Assembly: GCA_024291935.2 (NCBI GenBank)
Contig: JAGTYA010000025.1
Coordinates: forward strand, 10,561,501 to 10,625,500
DNA: 64,000 nucleotides
Origin: Okapia johnstoni
Taxonomy: Eukaryota; Chordata; Mammalia; Artiodactyla; Giraffidae
Direction of reading: 5' to 3'
In this document: positions 10,031-21,045 of the stretch, in pieces
Layout of the letters: each line of letters opens with the position of its first letter
How positions within the stretch are numbered: position 1 is the stretch's first letter
The notes under the pieces: generated by a model
Told to the model about the DNA's origin: nothing
What the model saw: only the letters and a program-made list of their open reading frames with translations
The model's database searches: none
Translations under genes and position numbers: made by a program

Positions 10031-10687
10031 AGCCCAGCGTCTCCTACCTTTGCTTCCCGAGGAGCTGACGGGGTTGTGAGGAGCCAGAGCTGCAAGATGA
10101 GCAGGCAGGCTGCTGCGGGCCTGAGGAGTTTCCCTAGGAGCTGAGAGCCGTTCAGGGAAACGGGGAAGGAAGCTCAGGGGCCGGGCCGGCCGGGTGGGAC
10201 GACCCCTCGCCCTGTGATATGCCCACCCGGCCGGCCAGGCTGGGGGGCCAGCGCTGGGAGGCTGGTGGGCGCAGGGGGTGTGCAGCAGGGAGTGGGGGCC
10301 CCAGGGCCGGCCCTCCGGGGACCTGAATCCTGGTCAGCCTCGAGGGACCCCGCAGGGAGGGCAGGACCCCCAGGGCCTTGGTGCTTTGTCTCGGTATCCC
10401 CGCGGCCCCCGTGGCTGTGATGGCAATCCCGTCTGGTGGGTCTGAGTGAGAGTTCAGGAGTATCAGCAGGTGCCTCCAGGGGCTACCAGGGCCGGGCCGA
10501 CACGTGGCCATGGGGTGAGGGGCGGATTGGGCCTGTTCTCCAGGTGTGTTCCCTGGAACCCCTGCGGCCAGGTCACCTGGGGAGGTTCTGAGACACAGGT
10601 TCCCAGGCCCCCACCCCAGACCTGCAGAGTCTGGGACTCTGAGGGACGCTGCCCTGGAATCTGCATTGTCCACGAACATCCCAGGTG
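10031..10687. other. unique GC-rich sequence
   Basis: No repeat or exon is recognised here. The open frame of 175 codons on the minus strand (10152-10679) has no domain I know. Confidence 0.4.
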
Positions 10688-11075
10688 ATGCTTTTGTTTT
10701 TATTGAGATAAAACATACATAATATAGACGTTATCACTGTGACCGTTTTTAAGTATAGAGGTCTGTAGCACTAAGCACATTCACCACCCTCCATCTTCAG
10801 AACTTGTCTTCCCAAACTCTGTCCCCGTTAGGCACCACCTGCCCGCCCCCAGCCCTAGCCACTGTCCTCTGTCTGGGTTTGACCGCTCTAGACCCCTCAT
10901 ATAAGTAAGGTCGTATACGGTCTTTGTCCTTTGTGTCCGGTTTATTTCACTTACCGTAATGTCCTCAGGGTGCATCCACATTGTCGTGTGGGTCACACCC
11001 TGCTTCCTTGTCAAGGCTGTGTAATATTCCATCACGTGGCTAGACCACACTTTGTTTACCCCAGCTTTAGGAGTC
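10688..11075 (-). mobile_element. L1M 3' end, antisense
   Basis: The plus strand carries 'tttttattgagataaaacat', 'acattcaccaccctccatct', 'cttcccaaactctgtcccc', 'cctcatataagtaaggtcgt', 'tttatttcacttaccgtaat' and 'tattccatcacgtggctaga'. These antisense L1M words occur in family order. An 89-codon minus frame inside it is debris of the element. Confidence 0.85.
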
Positions 11076-11278
11076 AGGAGGAGCTGAAGTTTGGGAAGCC
11101 TGGGAGTTGAAGTTGATGAATGAATGAGTCCTCTGGCAGTTCACACTCTCCTCCTTGGGCTGACCTGTCAAGGGTGGGGAGGGTGGAGATTTCCTTTAGC
11201 TTTTGTGTCTCTTATCATCCAGTCGTGTGATATGTGTGCCAACCCAAGCTGGTTTCGTGGAGAGGCTAGGCAAGTTGC

Positions 11279-11370
11279 ATTTTTTTTTTTTTGGAGTATA
11301 ATTGCTTTCTAGTGTTGTGTTAGTTTTTGCTATACCACGTGATTGGCTATATGTATACATATATCCCCTC
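11279..11370 (-). mobile_element. L1 3' UTR scrap, antisense
   Basis: A T-run at 11280-11292 is followed by 'ggagtataattgctttctag' and 'gtgttgtgttagtttttgct', typical of the antisense ruminant L1 3' end. Only about 90 bp remain. Confidence 0.65.
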
Positions 11371-11384
11371 CCTCTCAGACCTTC

Positions 11385-11560
11385 CTCCCAGTGCTTACTG
11401 TATGCCAGGTACTGTTCTGTGTATTTTACACATATGAACACAAGCTTCAAGTCAATGCCATAAGTACTATTTCTCTTCTCACTTGACACATGAAGAAAGC
11501 AGGGAAAAGAGAGGTTGAGTCACTTGCCCTAAGTCACACAGCTAGGATGTGGTAGATCCA
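11385..11560 (-). repeat. MIR SINE, antisense
   Basis: The stretch goes from 'agtgcttactgtatgccagg' through 'gacacatgaagaaagcaggg' to 'agtcacttgccctaagtcac' and 'acagctagg', the antisense MIR order. Confidence 0.8.
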
Positions 11561-11579
11561 GACAGAATCATCTAGAGGC

Positions 11580-11800
11580 AGCGGCTGAGCCGGCCTGAGT
11601 GAGGCTCCAGAGAAACTGACTTTCCAGTTGAGAATTAAGCTGTGCAGAAGGGAAGTCAGGGATGGATTTGGGAGCAACATTCCAACAAGGAGGGAACAAT
11701 CTGTGCTGTGCAAAGGCCCTGGGGCAGGATCCAGCTTGATGAGTTTGAGGAGAGAACAAACATTTGAATGAATGAGTTCCCCTTGGTGACGTCCTCCCTG
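11580..11800 (-). mobile_element. L2 LINE fragment, antisense
   Basis: The words 'ccaacaaggagggaacaatc', 'gtgcaaaggccctggggcag' and a terminal 'tgaatgaatgag' fit antisense L2 3' sequence. The copy is short and diverged. Confidence 0.6.
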
Positions 11801-12154
11801 GCAGAGCCCTGCTGAATGGTCTGTGGCTGTGATATTGGTGCCACTAATGATGGCTAACATGTCAGAAAAATCAGTTTGTGCTAACTGCTGTTATCATGTA
11901 CTTTGCGTATACATCAAGGGGCATACAGTCCTGATACCATGTTGTGATGCTCAGATCTTGGTGAACTGAAATAATACTCTAGCCTCAGAAATTAGCAAGC
12001 AACTTATCTAAGGGCTGTTTGGGGCAAGACGGGGGGTGGGGGGTTGATCTCAGAATTGACACCCCTCTGCACAATACTATGTTTGCTGTGTGAGAGTGTG
12101 TTTCTGCGCCAGTGCTGCCAACTAACATCGCAGAGTTATTTGTTTTACAGTATG
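11801..12154. other. unique sequence
   Basis: This stretch is more AT-rich than its surroundings. I recognise no family. Confidence 0.4.
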
Positions 12155-12600
12155 TACCTGTGCTTTCCATGTGCTAGGCACCAGGCTGAGCTCTCGCAGT
12201 TAAAAGAGAAAAACAGACAGACATTCTTAGGGACTTGTCAGACTGAAAAGAAATTGTCCTCGGCACCACAAGGAGAAAATGTGCAAGGGGCTGCATTTAG
12301 CCTGAGTGGCCTGGGAGAAGTGCCGGGGAAGTCATGTTTATGCTGAGGTCTAAGGAAGGAGCCTGGCAGATACTGAGTGGAGGGAACAGTGTTCCAGGCA
12401 GAAGGAACAGCATGCACAAAGGCCCTGAGGCACACATGTGTTCACTTGTTTGGAGAACTCAGAGGACAGTGAGTCTGGAGCATGGAGGGCTGGGGTGAGA
12501 GGATAAGCTGGGGAGGGAGGGACACATAGGGACACACCGTGTGGCACCTTGCAGGCCCTACAAAGGGGTTCTGTAATGTTTTAAAACCAGATCATTTAAA
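12155..12600 (-). mobile_element. L2 LINE 3' region, antisense
   Basis: The stretch reads 'ccatgtgctaggcaccaggc' and 'gaacagtgttccaggcagaa'. It goes on through 'ggaacagcatgcacaaaggc', 'caggccctacaaagg' and ends near an A-run at 12598. The order matches antisense L2. Confidence 0.75.
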
Positions 12601-12701
12601 AAAAAAATACTAAGGCAAGCTTTGCAAGTCATAGTAAGATTTTGGCATTTCAAAATTCCAAGGTCTATTGCAATATGAAATCAGTGAAAGTCATCGCTGA
12701 A

Positions 12702-12860
12702 TTCTTTTTTTTTTTTAATGTTTATTTCTATTTATGTACTTGGCTCTGCAAGGTCTCACTTGCGGCATGTGGGATCTAGTTCCTTGATCAGGGATCAAAC
12801 CCAGGTCCCCTGCATTGGGAGTGCAAAGTCTTAACCACTGGACCACCAGGGACATCCCCA
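12702..12860 (-). mobile_element. CHR-type tRNA-Glu SINE, antisense
   Basis: A T-run at 12704-12716 (the antisense tail) precedes 'cggcatgtgggatctagttc', 'gatcagggatcaaacccagg' and 'accactggaccaccaggga'. This is a partial copy with its tail. Confidence 0.85.
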
Positions 12861-12934
12861 TTGCTGTAATTCATGTCTGCTGCTCACCAAGCATTTCACC
12901 CATGCAGCCCTACATTCTGACACCCGCACCCAGG

Positions 12935-13035
12935 TCATCACTACTACCCACGGCCCGTTGACACAGGGAGGCTTTGCAGGTATGTGACTTAGCCAAGGTC
13001 ACGCAGGTAGTCTCAGAGTTTGGGCCCATGCGGGT
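12935..13035 (-). repeat. MIR SINE, antisense
   Basis: The words 'tatgtgacttagccaaggtc', 'acgcaggtagtctcagagtt' and 'tgggccc' are antisense MIR. Confidence 0.65.
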
Positions 13036-13735
13036 CCTGGAGCCTGCAGAGAGGAAGTGTCTGCAGAGGGGGAGGCTGGCTGGGGGGCCAGGCCATGGAG
13101 CAGCGTGGCCTGGTCCCTGCACAGGAAGGCTATCTGCAGAGCCTGCCTGCTCTCTGCTCTGTCTGCTAAATGAGGATCTTTAGTGAACTTGAAGCTTTTG
13201 GCAAGTTCTTATGACAATGTGTTCCTGTGAGCTGGGCGAAGCAAAAGCAACCTCGAACTTCTTCGCAAGTGTCATCAAAACATCAGCTTATTCCCAGACG
13301 TTGGGCCCTGGGATGCTCGGTGGGGCTGCGAGCAGTGAAGACTGACTTTTCAGTTCATTTATTAGCGGGAGCCAGGCTGCCTGGGCCTGCTGGGTGAATA
13401 GTCACAGCTCTTGCTGCCGAGTCCCCGAGAGTGAGGTCAGCACCGACGACGGCAGGAGGATGTGAGGGCTCCTGCTGGAGGGGGCGGCTGGTGGGGAGAC
13501 AGGGCAGGGGCCAGGAGGGTCAAGATGGACCGCTGACCCCAGCTGCCACCCCAGCCTCAGTGGGGGCCCTGTCCGACCCTGCGCTGTTGTAGGATTACCC
13601 TGTCTTAACCATCTAGTGTGCTGAGCGCTCTCAGCTGCTCTATCTTCCCCCTCTCCCCACCTTATTCATCAGCATGCCTGGGTGGCCCTCCCTTGGAATA
13701 GCCCAGAATCTGACCCCTCCCCACCGCTGCCTGGG
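13036..13735. other. unique sequence
   Basis: No repeat or exon is recognised. The part at 13190-13310 is less GC-rich and looks well preserved; it could be a conserved noncoding segment, but that needs alignment. Confidence 0.35.
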
Positions 13736-13739
13736 CCAC

Positions 13740-14050
13740 GCCCCCGCCAGCCTCCTAAGTGGTCTCCTGGTCTCCCAGGTCTCCTGGCCTGGCCCTCAGC
13801 CACAGAGACCTGGGTCGGCCCTCGTCCCTCTCTGCTCGGTGCCCACGGTGCCTACCTCACCCAGGTCCCTGGGCACAGGCCCTGCACCTACTGTCCCTGT
13901 CGCCCTCCACCCTCGGACGCTGCCTGTCCTCTGCTCTGCTCCTGCCCCCACGGCAGTGTGAGCTACAAGCAGGCGGGAACCCCCGTGCCTGGAATGAGCC
14001 CCCGTATGCAGCAGGCGCTCAGTAGTTACGTGTTGCAGGAATGAACAGTG
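13740..14050 (+). mobile_element. L2 LINE 3' region, sense
   Basis: The words 'agcctcctaagtggtctcct' and, at the end, 'gtgcctggaatgagcccc', 'gcaggcgctcagtagttacg' and 'tgttgcaggaatgaac' fit the sense L2 ORF2 end and tail. The middle is strongly diverged. Confidence 0.6.
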
Positions 14051-14215
14051 ATCTGAGTATGGTTTGATCATTTCACACGTGAGTAAATTGAGGCATTGAG
14101 AGATTCAGTAACTAACCCGGGGCCACACTGGGTCCTAGATGGCAAGTGGTTTGGGACTGAAACCCAGGCACACTGGTTTCAGAATCTGCATTCTTAATTT
14201 CTAACTTATTGTGCC
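14051..14215 (-). repeat. MIR SINE, antisense
   Basis: The words 'catttcacacgtgagtaaat', 'tgaggcattgagagattcag' and 'cccggggccacactgggtcc' are antisense MIR. It directly follows the L2. Confidence 0.75.
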
Positions 14216-14299
14216 TGTCCAATTTTAAAAGTGATGAATTAAAACATCACCTAGGCTTTCTGGATTCTTCTTGTATCCTGTGCATTAGATCATCAAACC

Positions 14300-14640
14300 T
14301 TGCTTCTTTTTGGTTCTCTGTTGTGCTTCCATTCCTTTGCACATGCTGTTCCCTCTGGTTAGGATGCCCGTTCATTTAGAGAACTCCTATTCATTCTTCA
14401 GAACCCAAGCTAAGTTGCTCCTTCCCTGGACAGAGTTCATTTCTGTCTCATCCTTCCTTTCATTGCCCTGTGGATATTCCTTCATCAGAGCCCCAAGAAG
14501 CCATATATTTATGTGTCCCTCTGAATCCCCATTCTGAGTCTGTCAGCGGCGGGGACTGTGTTTTATTTTTTTTGTCTCTCCCAGCCTGTGTCTCACACAT
14601 GTTAGAAGCCTAATAAATATTTGTTGAATGTGTGACTGGA
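14300..14640 (+). mobile_element. L2 LINE 3' end, sense
   Basis: Family order is clear: 'cctttgcacatgctgttccc', 'attcttcagaacccaagc', 'ggggactgtgttttatt' and the tail 'cctaataaatatttgttgaa' followed by tgtgtgac. It is one of the best-preserved L2 copies in the window. Confidence 0.85.
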
Positions 14641-14948
14641 AGTGTTTCTGGCGCTTGCAGCCTGCTGAGTGAATATATGCATATTGAATCCTATTTGATG
14701 AACTCTTATTTTCACTCTGCCCGTATGTTCCAAGGAGAGAAAGATGGGTCCAAATCGTAACAACCTAATAAAATCCTATCTAGTGATAACTCTCCATGTC
14801 ATTCATTTCGAGGGAAATGCTTCTGGTGAAACACTGTGCTGTCTTTGGTGTGTGAAACACACACATCGAATGTTATTCAATGTAAAGTTACATTAAATCC
14901 CCAGGATCAAAAGATACCTTGGGAACCACAAAGCAAATTGGTCAGAAG
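14641..14948. other. unique AT-rich sequence
   Basis: No family is recognised. The stretch ends at the TSD of the BovB insertion. Confidence 0.4.
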
Positions 14949-14961
14949 CAGAGTCTATTTG
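14949..14961. repeat. TSD of BovB, left copy
   Basis: The word cagagtctatttg matches cagagtctacttg at 15424-15436 with one difference. Confidence 0.7.
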
Positions 14962-15423
14962 TTGTTGTTGTTGTTCAGTCGCTAAGTTGTGTCCGACTCT
15001 TTGCAACCCCATGGACTGCAGCACACCAGGCTTCCCTGTCCCTCACGATATTCCAGAGTTTGCTTAAACTCATGTCCATTGAGTCGGTGATGCCATGCAA
15101 CCATCTCATCCTCGGTCGTCCCCTTCTCCTCCCACCTTCAATCTTTCCCAGCATCAGGGTCTTTTCCAGTAAGTCAGTTCTTCGCATCAGGTGGCCAAAG
15201 GATTGGAGCTTCAGCTTCAGCATCAGTCCTTCCAGTGAATATTCAGGACTGATCTCCTTTAGGATGGACTGGTTGGATCTCCTTGCAGTCCAAGGGACTC
15301 TCAAGAGTCTTCTCCACCACCACAAGCCAAAAGCATCAATTCTTCGGTGCTCAGCCTTCTTTATGGTCCAGCTTTCACATCCGTACGTGACGACTGGAAA
15401 AACCACAGCTTTAACTATACGGA
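14962..15423 (-). mobile_element. BovB LINE 3' fragment with TSD, antisense
   Basis: The plus strand opens with a TTG microsatellite and 'cagtcgctaagttgtgtccg', then the antisense BovB ORF2 C-terminus. The minus frame reads residues such as [19 protein letters not shown], the segment just upstream of the BovB stop. The 5' end is truncated. TSDs of 13 bp (one mismatch) flank it. Confidence 0.9.
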
Positions 15424-15436
15424 CAGAGTCTACTTG

Positions 15437-16440
15437 GTTGTGTCCATGGGGCAGTGACAATCCTGTGGCCATAAATGAATGTGGCCATAAATGTGTGATG
15501 GTGTTAGCCAAGGGTCCTAGGTGTGGACTGAGGGAAGCAAAACCCTTTCTATCGCGTGAGAATTTGACCTTTGGCTAACTTCCTACTTGTTTTCCTGGGA
15601 ACCAGACAAACGCAGTCTGTCTCCTGTGTCTCTAGGCAGCGTCGCCTGAGATAGAATGTCTCCTGGTTGGTCATGGCACCTGGACAGGTCGGGGCCCCGA
15701 ACGCCTGGCGGGCTGCCGGGCTGGAGCTCTGCGAGCCTGATGGCTCTCGTACTGGCTGTGTCCTTTGGGAGACTGGACGCTTTGCCGGTGGAGCTGTCAG
15801 CAGAGATCCTGGGTCCCCGTGGGGCATGAAGGTTTCCAACCAGGGCAGCCCCCACACCTGCCTGGCGTGCGTCTCATCATCTTGCACCTGGGCGGTCCCC
15901 GAGATGGGGGTGTGGTGAAGACAGCCCCCAGGTGGCTGAGCGGAGGAGGACCCCACCGTACGCGTGTCTCCGTCCTGAGTCCTTGTCCGTGGACGGTGGC
16001 CCAAGACAGTTGTGTGGTTCTGAACGCGGAGTGAACCCTAGACCGCACTCTGGTGGGCATCCAAGAAGCAGCTCCAGCATTTGCCAAACACGAGAGTGAA
16101 GAGTAAGGGGACGGTGCTGACTGGGACACTTGGGGGTCTCGAGGGAAAAGCGGCTGGGCTGGGTGACATCAGGAGGCCGAAGCCCCCGCGCTGGGTGCAG
16201 GGCCCCTTGCCCTGCTGCTCCCGGGAGGGCAGGCATCCTGGCTGCGCTGAGCCCGGGCCCTGGACCTGCTGAAGACCCTTCTGAGGGTCCCTTCCGCAGG
16301 GTCCCTCCTGCCCAGATGTGGCGAGCATCTTTCTTCCTGCTGGACCTGGAAGTCAGGGCATGGCCCGTCTGCTCCCTCCCTGTGGCTGAACAGGCTGTAG
16401 CGGGAGAACTCCCAGCCTGGGTGGGGAGTTAGAGATGCTA
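15437..16440. other. unique GC-rich sequence
   Basis: Several overlapping open frames on both strands (up to 151 codons) lack recognisable domains. No repeat is seen. Confidence 0.4.
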
Positions 16441-16442
16441 GG

Positions 16443-16720
16443 TCTTTTTTTTTCGTTTAAGGTTGATTTCTCTTTATTTTTGGCCATGCTGGGTCTTCAT
16501 TTCTGCACGCAGGCTTTCTCTAATTGAGCTGAGCGGGGGCTACTCTTGCTTGTGGTGCGTGGGCTTCTCGTGGTGACTTACCTTGTGGAGCACGGGCTCT
16601 AGGTTTGAGGGCTGAGCTGCCTCGTGGCCTGTGAGATCTTCCTGCCCCAGGGATGGAACCCGTGTCCCCTGCGTTGACAGGCGGGTTCCTCACCACTGGA
16701 TGGACCACCAGGGAAGGCTC
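16443..16720 (-). mobile_element. CHR-type tRNA-Glu SINE, near full length, antisense
   Basis: A T-rich tail at 16446-16453 is followed by 'tctttatttttggccatgct', 'agcgggggctactcttgctt', 'gtggagcacgggctctaggt', the antisense B-box area 'agggatggaacccgtgtccc' and 'accaccagggaaggctc'. It carries the long body as well as the tRNA-like head. Confidence 0.9.
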
Positions 16721-16829
16721 GGGGGTGCTAGTTCTAAGGGTCCCCATTGCCCCCTTGTTCCATGTCACCCTGGATGCCACCACTTCCTACCTTCCCCCCA
16801 CTCATACCTTGCAACGGTCTCGGAGGCTT

Positions 16830-16930
16830 CTTGTTGTCTCCATTTCTCAGATAAGGAACTAGAGGTTCAGAGAGGTTGCATAACTTGCTCAAGGCTGCCC
16901 AGCAGCTCTGTGGCTGGGTGAGGACTCAGC
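16830..16930 (-). repeat. MIR SINE, antisense
   Basis: The words 'ctccatttctcagataagga', 'actagaggttcagagaggtt' and 'gcataacttgctcaaggctg' are antisense MIR core. Confidence 0.8.
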
Positions 16931-17439
16931 CCCACCGCACAGCCTCGGAGCCCAGCTCTGAAACCACCCCGGGGTTGGCCTCCCCCTCCCTCCCAAAGCT
17001 AATTAACGTCCTGGGATTCTGAATCAGCATCCCCTTGGTAGGTGGCTTCAGGCAGTGAATTTCTAGGGCACAAGATGTCCTTCTCCTTCTCTCCTTCTGC
17101 CGGAGTCTGTGAACTCAGAAAATGCCGAAGTGGGCCAGGTGTGAAGTTTGGACTGGGGCCCAAAAATTAATAAGCTTTTCCTCTTCCCTCTAATGCCTTT
17201 GTTTTGACTTCCTCCACAGACTGTCGCCGTCTCCCTGGTGTCCCCGGCATACCTCTCGTGGGCAGAAGCTTGGACTCTGGGATCTGGTGTGACGGCCAGG
17301 GAAGGTGCGGGGCAGGCTGGGCGGGAGGCTGTTTCCCACCCTCTCTTCTCAGGCAGGACCGGACCACCCGCCTCTCCTATCCGTCGTGCATCCCCAGCTT
17401 CCTCTCACCCGGCAGGTCAGCCAGCCCCAAGGAATGCGG
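16931..17439. other. unique sequence
   Basis: A pyrimidine-rich stretch ending in cag at 17219 resembles a splice acceptor, but no convincing donor follows. I therefore call no exon. Confidence 0.35.
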
Positions 17440-17642
17440 CTGTCCTTCACCATCTCCCTGACTTTGCTCAAACTCATGTCCTTTGAGTCGGTGATGCCAT
17501 CCAACCATCTCATCCTCTGTTGTCCCCTTCTCCTCCTGCCCTCCGTCTTTCCCAGCTTTGGGGTCTTTTCCAATGAGTTGGGTCTTTGCATCTGGTGGCC
17601 AAAGGATTGGAGCTTTAACTTCAGTGTCAGTCCTTCCAATGA
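17440..17642 (-). mobile_element. BovB internal fragment, antisense
   Basis: The words 'tttgctcaaactcatgtcct', 'gatgccatccaaccatctca' and 'gcatctggtggccaaaggat' are antisense BovB. Both the 3' terminal words (gctcagtcgtgtccgac) and the 5' part are absent, so the fragment has lost both ends. It abuts an old L1 in the opposite orientation. Confidence 0.85.
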
Positions 17643-18257
17643 AGAAATTGGAGAAATTGGAACCGTCCAAGTTCCACACTGCCGGCAGGAATGCAAATGG
17701 TGTGGCCATCATGGAAAACAGCATGGCAGGGCCTCAAAAAATTAAGCACAGAATTACCATATGACCCAGCAATTCCACTTCTGGGCATGGACCCAGAGTA
17801 ATTGAAAGCAGGCTCTCAAACAGATATCTGTTCGCCCATGTTCACAGCAGCCAGAAGGTGGAAGCAACCCAAGAGTCCAGTAACAGATGAGCGGATAAAC
17901 AAAGCGTAGTCTCTACCGGCAGTGGAATATTATGCAGCCTTAAAAACGAAGGCAGTTCTGACACTTGCTGTGACATGGATGAACCTTGAGGACATCACGC
18001 CAAGTGAAATAAGCCAGACGCAAATAGACAAATACTATATGACTCCACTTACCTGAGGCCCCTAGAGGAGTCAGATTCATAGAGACAGAAAGTAGATGGT
18101 GGGTGCCAGGGGCTGGGAGTTAGTGTTGAACGGGGAAGATTCAGTTTGAGAAGATGAAAAGTTTCTGGAGATTGTGGTGGGGCTGTTTCACAATAGCCTG
18201 AATGTGCTTAATGCCGCTGAACTGCACACTTAAAGATGGTGAATTTCATGTTAGGCA
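17643..18257 (+). mobile_element. L1M 3' region, sense
   Basis: The order is classic L1M: 'gagaaattggaaccgtccaa', 'accatatgacccagcaattc', 'cagtggaatattatgcagcc', 'gacatggatgaaccttgagg', 'caagtgaaataagccagacg', 'gggtgccaggggctgggagt' and 'ctgcacacttaaagatggtg'. Its last words (cacaataaata) lie beyond the SINE at 18258-18459, so the SINE sits inside the L1 end. Confidence 0.9.
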
Positions 18258-18459
18258 TCTCTGGCTCAGACAATAAAGAATCCACCTGCAATGTGGGAGA
18301 CCCAGCTTCGATCCCTGGATTGGGAAGATCCCCTGGAGGAGGGCATGGCAACCCACTCCAGTATTCTGGCCTGGAGAATCCCATGGACGGAGGAGTCTTG
18401 GGGGCTACAGTCCATAGGGTCACAAAGAGTCAAACATGACTGAGCAACTAACACTTTCA
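18258..18459 (+). mobile_element. Bov-tA SINE inside L1M, sense
   Basis: The head 'ggctcagacaataaagaatc' and 'cttcgatccctggattggga' leads to the Bov-A body and ends 'gactgagcaactaaca'. Full length or nearly so. L1 sequence resumes after it. Confidence 0.9.
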
Positions 18460-18479
18460 CTTTTCATCACAATAAATAG

Positions 18480-20689
18480 ACAGTCCTCTGGGGCTGCAGG
18501 GGTGTGAGCTAGGCTGGCTGCCCCTCCTCCCCCCTGCTGCTCTGCTCTGGGGGCTCCTGTCTCTGATGGGGGCAGAGGGGGTGGGAGTAGGTCTGGGCTC
18601 GTCTCTGGAACACATTAAGTTGCCCGGTTAGGCAGCTGCCGGGCCCTGAGGTCCTTTGTGACTCTCATCACCGTGGGCCGCCCAGCCCCGCCTTCCCGAC
18701 CGTGAATCTCTGGGGAAACATCCCATCTACGGCCAATGCTGGTGCAGGAGCCCCTTTGGTTCAATCCCTGAGCTGCAGCGGACTCGGCGCCATGGCTTGG
18801 GAGGCCCCCCCCCCCAACCCTGCGTCAGAGTGTCTGTTCCCAGAAGCCCCGGGAGCACACCGTCTGTGAGCTCGCGGTGGTGGGGGGTCCTAAACCCAGT
18901 ACTGGGTGGGGAATGGGGCCCAAGGTGGCTAGTGGGCTGCAGGAGGGTAAGCTCTGCTGCTTACAAGGTGGGGTGCCTCCCCACGCGCCTCATGGAGATG
19001 CTGTGGGGGCTGCGGGAGGGGTCTGCTGTTCCTCTGCCCTTTCTGTGGCTCCTCCCGCAGGGTCTTGGGCCCATCAACCTCTGGCTGAGCCGGAGGGGTC
19101 TGCAGAGGGCAGTGGGCCAGCAACCTGCGCCCTGCGTCCACCCCAGGAACCGTGGGCAGGTGGGCAGGCGTGACCCTCTGGGCACTGCCCTGGCCCATGA
19201 GGCCTGACCCAGCCCTCCGGGGGGCAGAAAAGCCACCCCACCCCAACAGCTTCCCTGGCCCCTGCTGGAGGCCTTCCTGTGGCCTCGGAGACAGACGCTG
19301 TGGGCGCTGCTGGCGCCCTGCTCCCTGGCCTCCCTTCCATCCTCGGCCTCCCTGCTGCCCCCACACCATCTCTCCCCCATGGGGTAAGCCGCTTCCGATG
19401 CCGGTTTGAGAAGCAAGCCTTCCCAAGCTGGCAGCTATTAATAGTAACAAGCTTGGCAGCCAAACCCCATCCGTGCGGATCGGGATGCAGGGACGTGTGT
19501 GGGGTGGGTGGCCGGGCACCAGCGTGGCTGATTCAGCCATGGGCCCAGGATGCCGGCGTCCAGGTGGGCCTCACCCTTCCCAGCTGGGCAGAAGGTCCTG
19601 TTAAGGTTGGACATATCCAGCTCTGCTTTTCGGGGAACTGCTCCAAGACAGTTTAAAAACCTGAGGAGTAAGTCAGCTCTTGCCTTGAGGCTGTCCCTCA
19701 CTTTGCAGAAAATAGGTTTCACTATTAATTAGTCACTCGATTCAGTAATTATTAGGATGTCTGCCCCCCTGGGCACCCAGGTGTTGGAGAGGGGCCACCT
19801 CTGATTCTAGCTGACGTGTCCAGGTTTGAAATTTGGGGCTCTCAAAAGACATGGCCCCAAAGCTGAGTGGTGCCGTCCCTGGGGTCTGGCCGCCCTGGCC
19901 CAAGCCCCACCTGGCTGGGTTCTCTCTCTGCAGACGCCTTCACGTCCTGAAGGTGCCTTCCTTGACCCCCTTGGGCGACGTCAGATTGGCTGACACACGC
20001 TGGGAGCAGCTGCGGGGCCTCGCTGAGTGAGACGCACGGTGACCTGCAGGCAAAGACTCACTGTTGTGCTCCCTGGAGGGGCCGTGCTGTCCGGGGGCCA
20101 CGTGGCTGGCTAGGACCGTCCCTTGGGCCGGGCAGGCCTGAGAAGGGGCGGGGCCTTGGACGAGCATCGGTGCTGCTGCAGAGCAGAAAGCTCGAGGGTT
20201 TGGCGGGGGCTACCTGTCTTGAATTATTTAACATCTTAATGAGTCCATTTCTCACGTCCTCACTGCACTCCCCCAGGACCAGCCGGGCAGGCGGTGAGGC
20301 TGTATGAATATTAATGAGGCAACATACTGCTCCGTGTGTCTGCTCCGTGTGCCTTCCCACCAGGGCGTGGCCTCCCCGATGGCCATGGGGCCATTCCAGC
20401 CGGGCCACCAGGGCCCCGGAGATGGTCCCAATGTTGGGGGTGGGGGTCCCTGGGGGTGACATCACAGTGAGCAGCTTCGGGGGGCACTCCTGCACCTGCA
20501 GAGTAGGCGCCGTGACTGCTTGCTGGGTGGTCCAGGTCTGCCACCCTCGGCTTCCTCTTGCCAGTGAACTTGGTGGTTCTCAGTGCCCGGGGAGCCTTGG
20601 GGGGGGGTTCATGCTGGAATTTGGGGGTGTGGCGTGGTTTTCAAGGCCTCTCCTGCTGCCGAATGAATTGTAGGAGAGTTCAGTAGGTT
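18480..20689. other. 2.2-kb unique stretch with AT-rich islands
   Basis: No repeat family is recognised in 2.2 kb. Open frames up to 203 codons (minus, 18929-19540) overlap frames on the other strand and show no domain. Two islands, 19430-19745 and 20215-20335, are AT-rich with many TAAT/ATTA words in otherwise GC-rich DNA. A C-run lies at 18807-18816. Confidence 0.45.
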
Positions 20690-21045
20690 CAGTTCAGTCG
20701 CTCAGTCGTGTCCGACTCTTTGAGACTCCATGGACTGCAGCAGGCCAGGCCTCCCTGCCCATCACCAACTCCCGGAGCTTGCTCAAATGCATGTCCATCG
20801 AGTCGGTGATGCCATCCAACCATCTCATCCTCTGTCGTCCCCTTCTCCTCCCACCTTCAATCTTTCCCAGCATCAGGGTCGTTTCAAATGAGTCAGCTCT
20901 TCGCATCAGGTGGCCAAAGTACTGGAGTTTCAGCTTCAGCATCAGTCCTTCCACTGAATATTCAGGACTGATTTCCTTTAGGATGGACTGTTTGGATCTC
21001 GTTGCCGTCCAAGGGTCTCTCAAGAGTCTTCTCCAACAAGGGGCT
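20690..21045 (-). mobile_element. BovB LINE 3' fragment, antisense
   Basis: The stretch starts 'gttcagttcagtcgctcagt' and 'cgtgtccgactctttgagac' and runs through the antisense ORF2 C-terminus to 'tctcaagagtcttctccaac'. The minus frame of 118 codons (20694-21050) is the BovB C-terminus ending in SRTRLSD. Confidence 0.9.

Noticed and set aside
14919..15578. Plus-strand frame of 219 codons
   Set aside because: It lies antisense to the BovB ORF2 tail and is not a host gene.
17190..17300. Acceptor-like tttgacttcctccacag at 17219
   Set aside because: No convincing donor or coding pattern follows.
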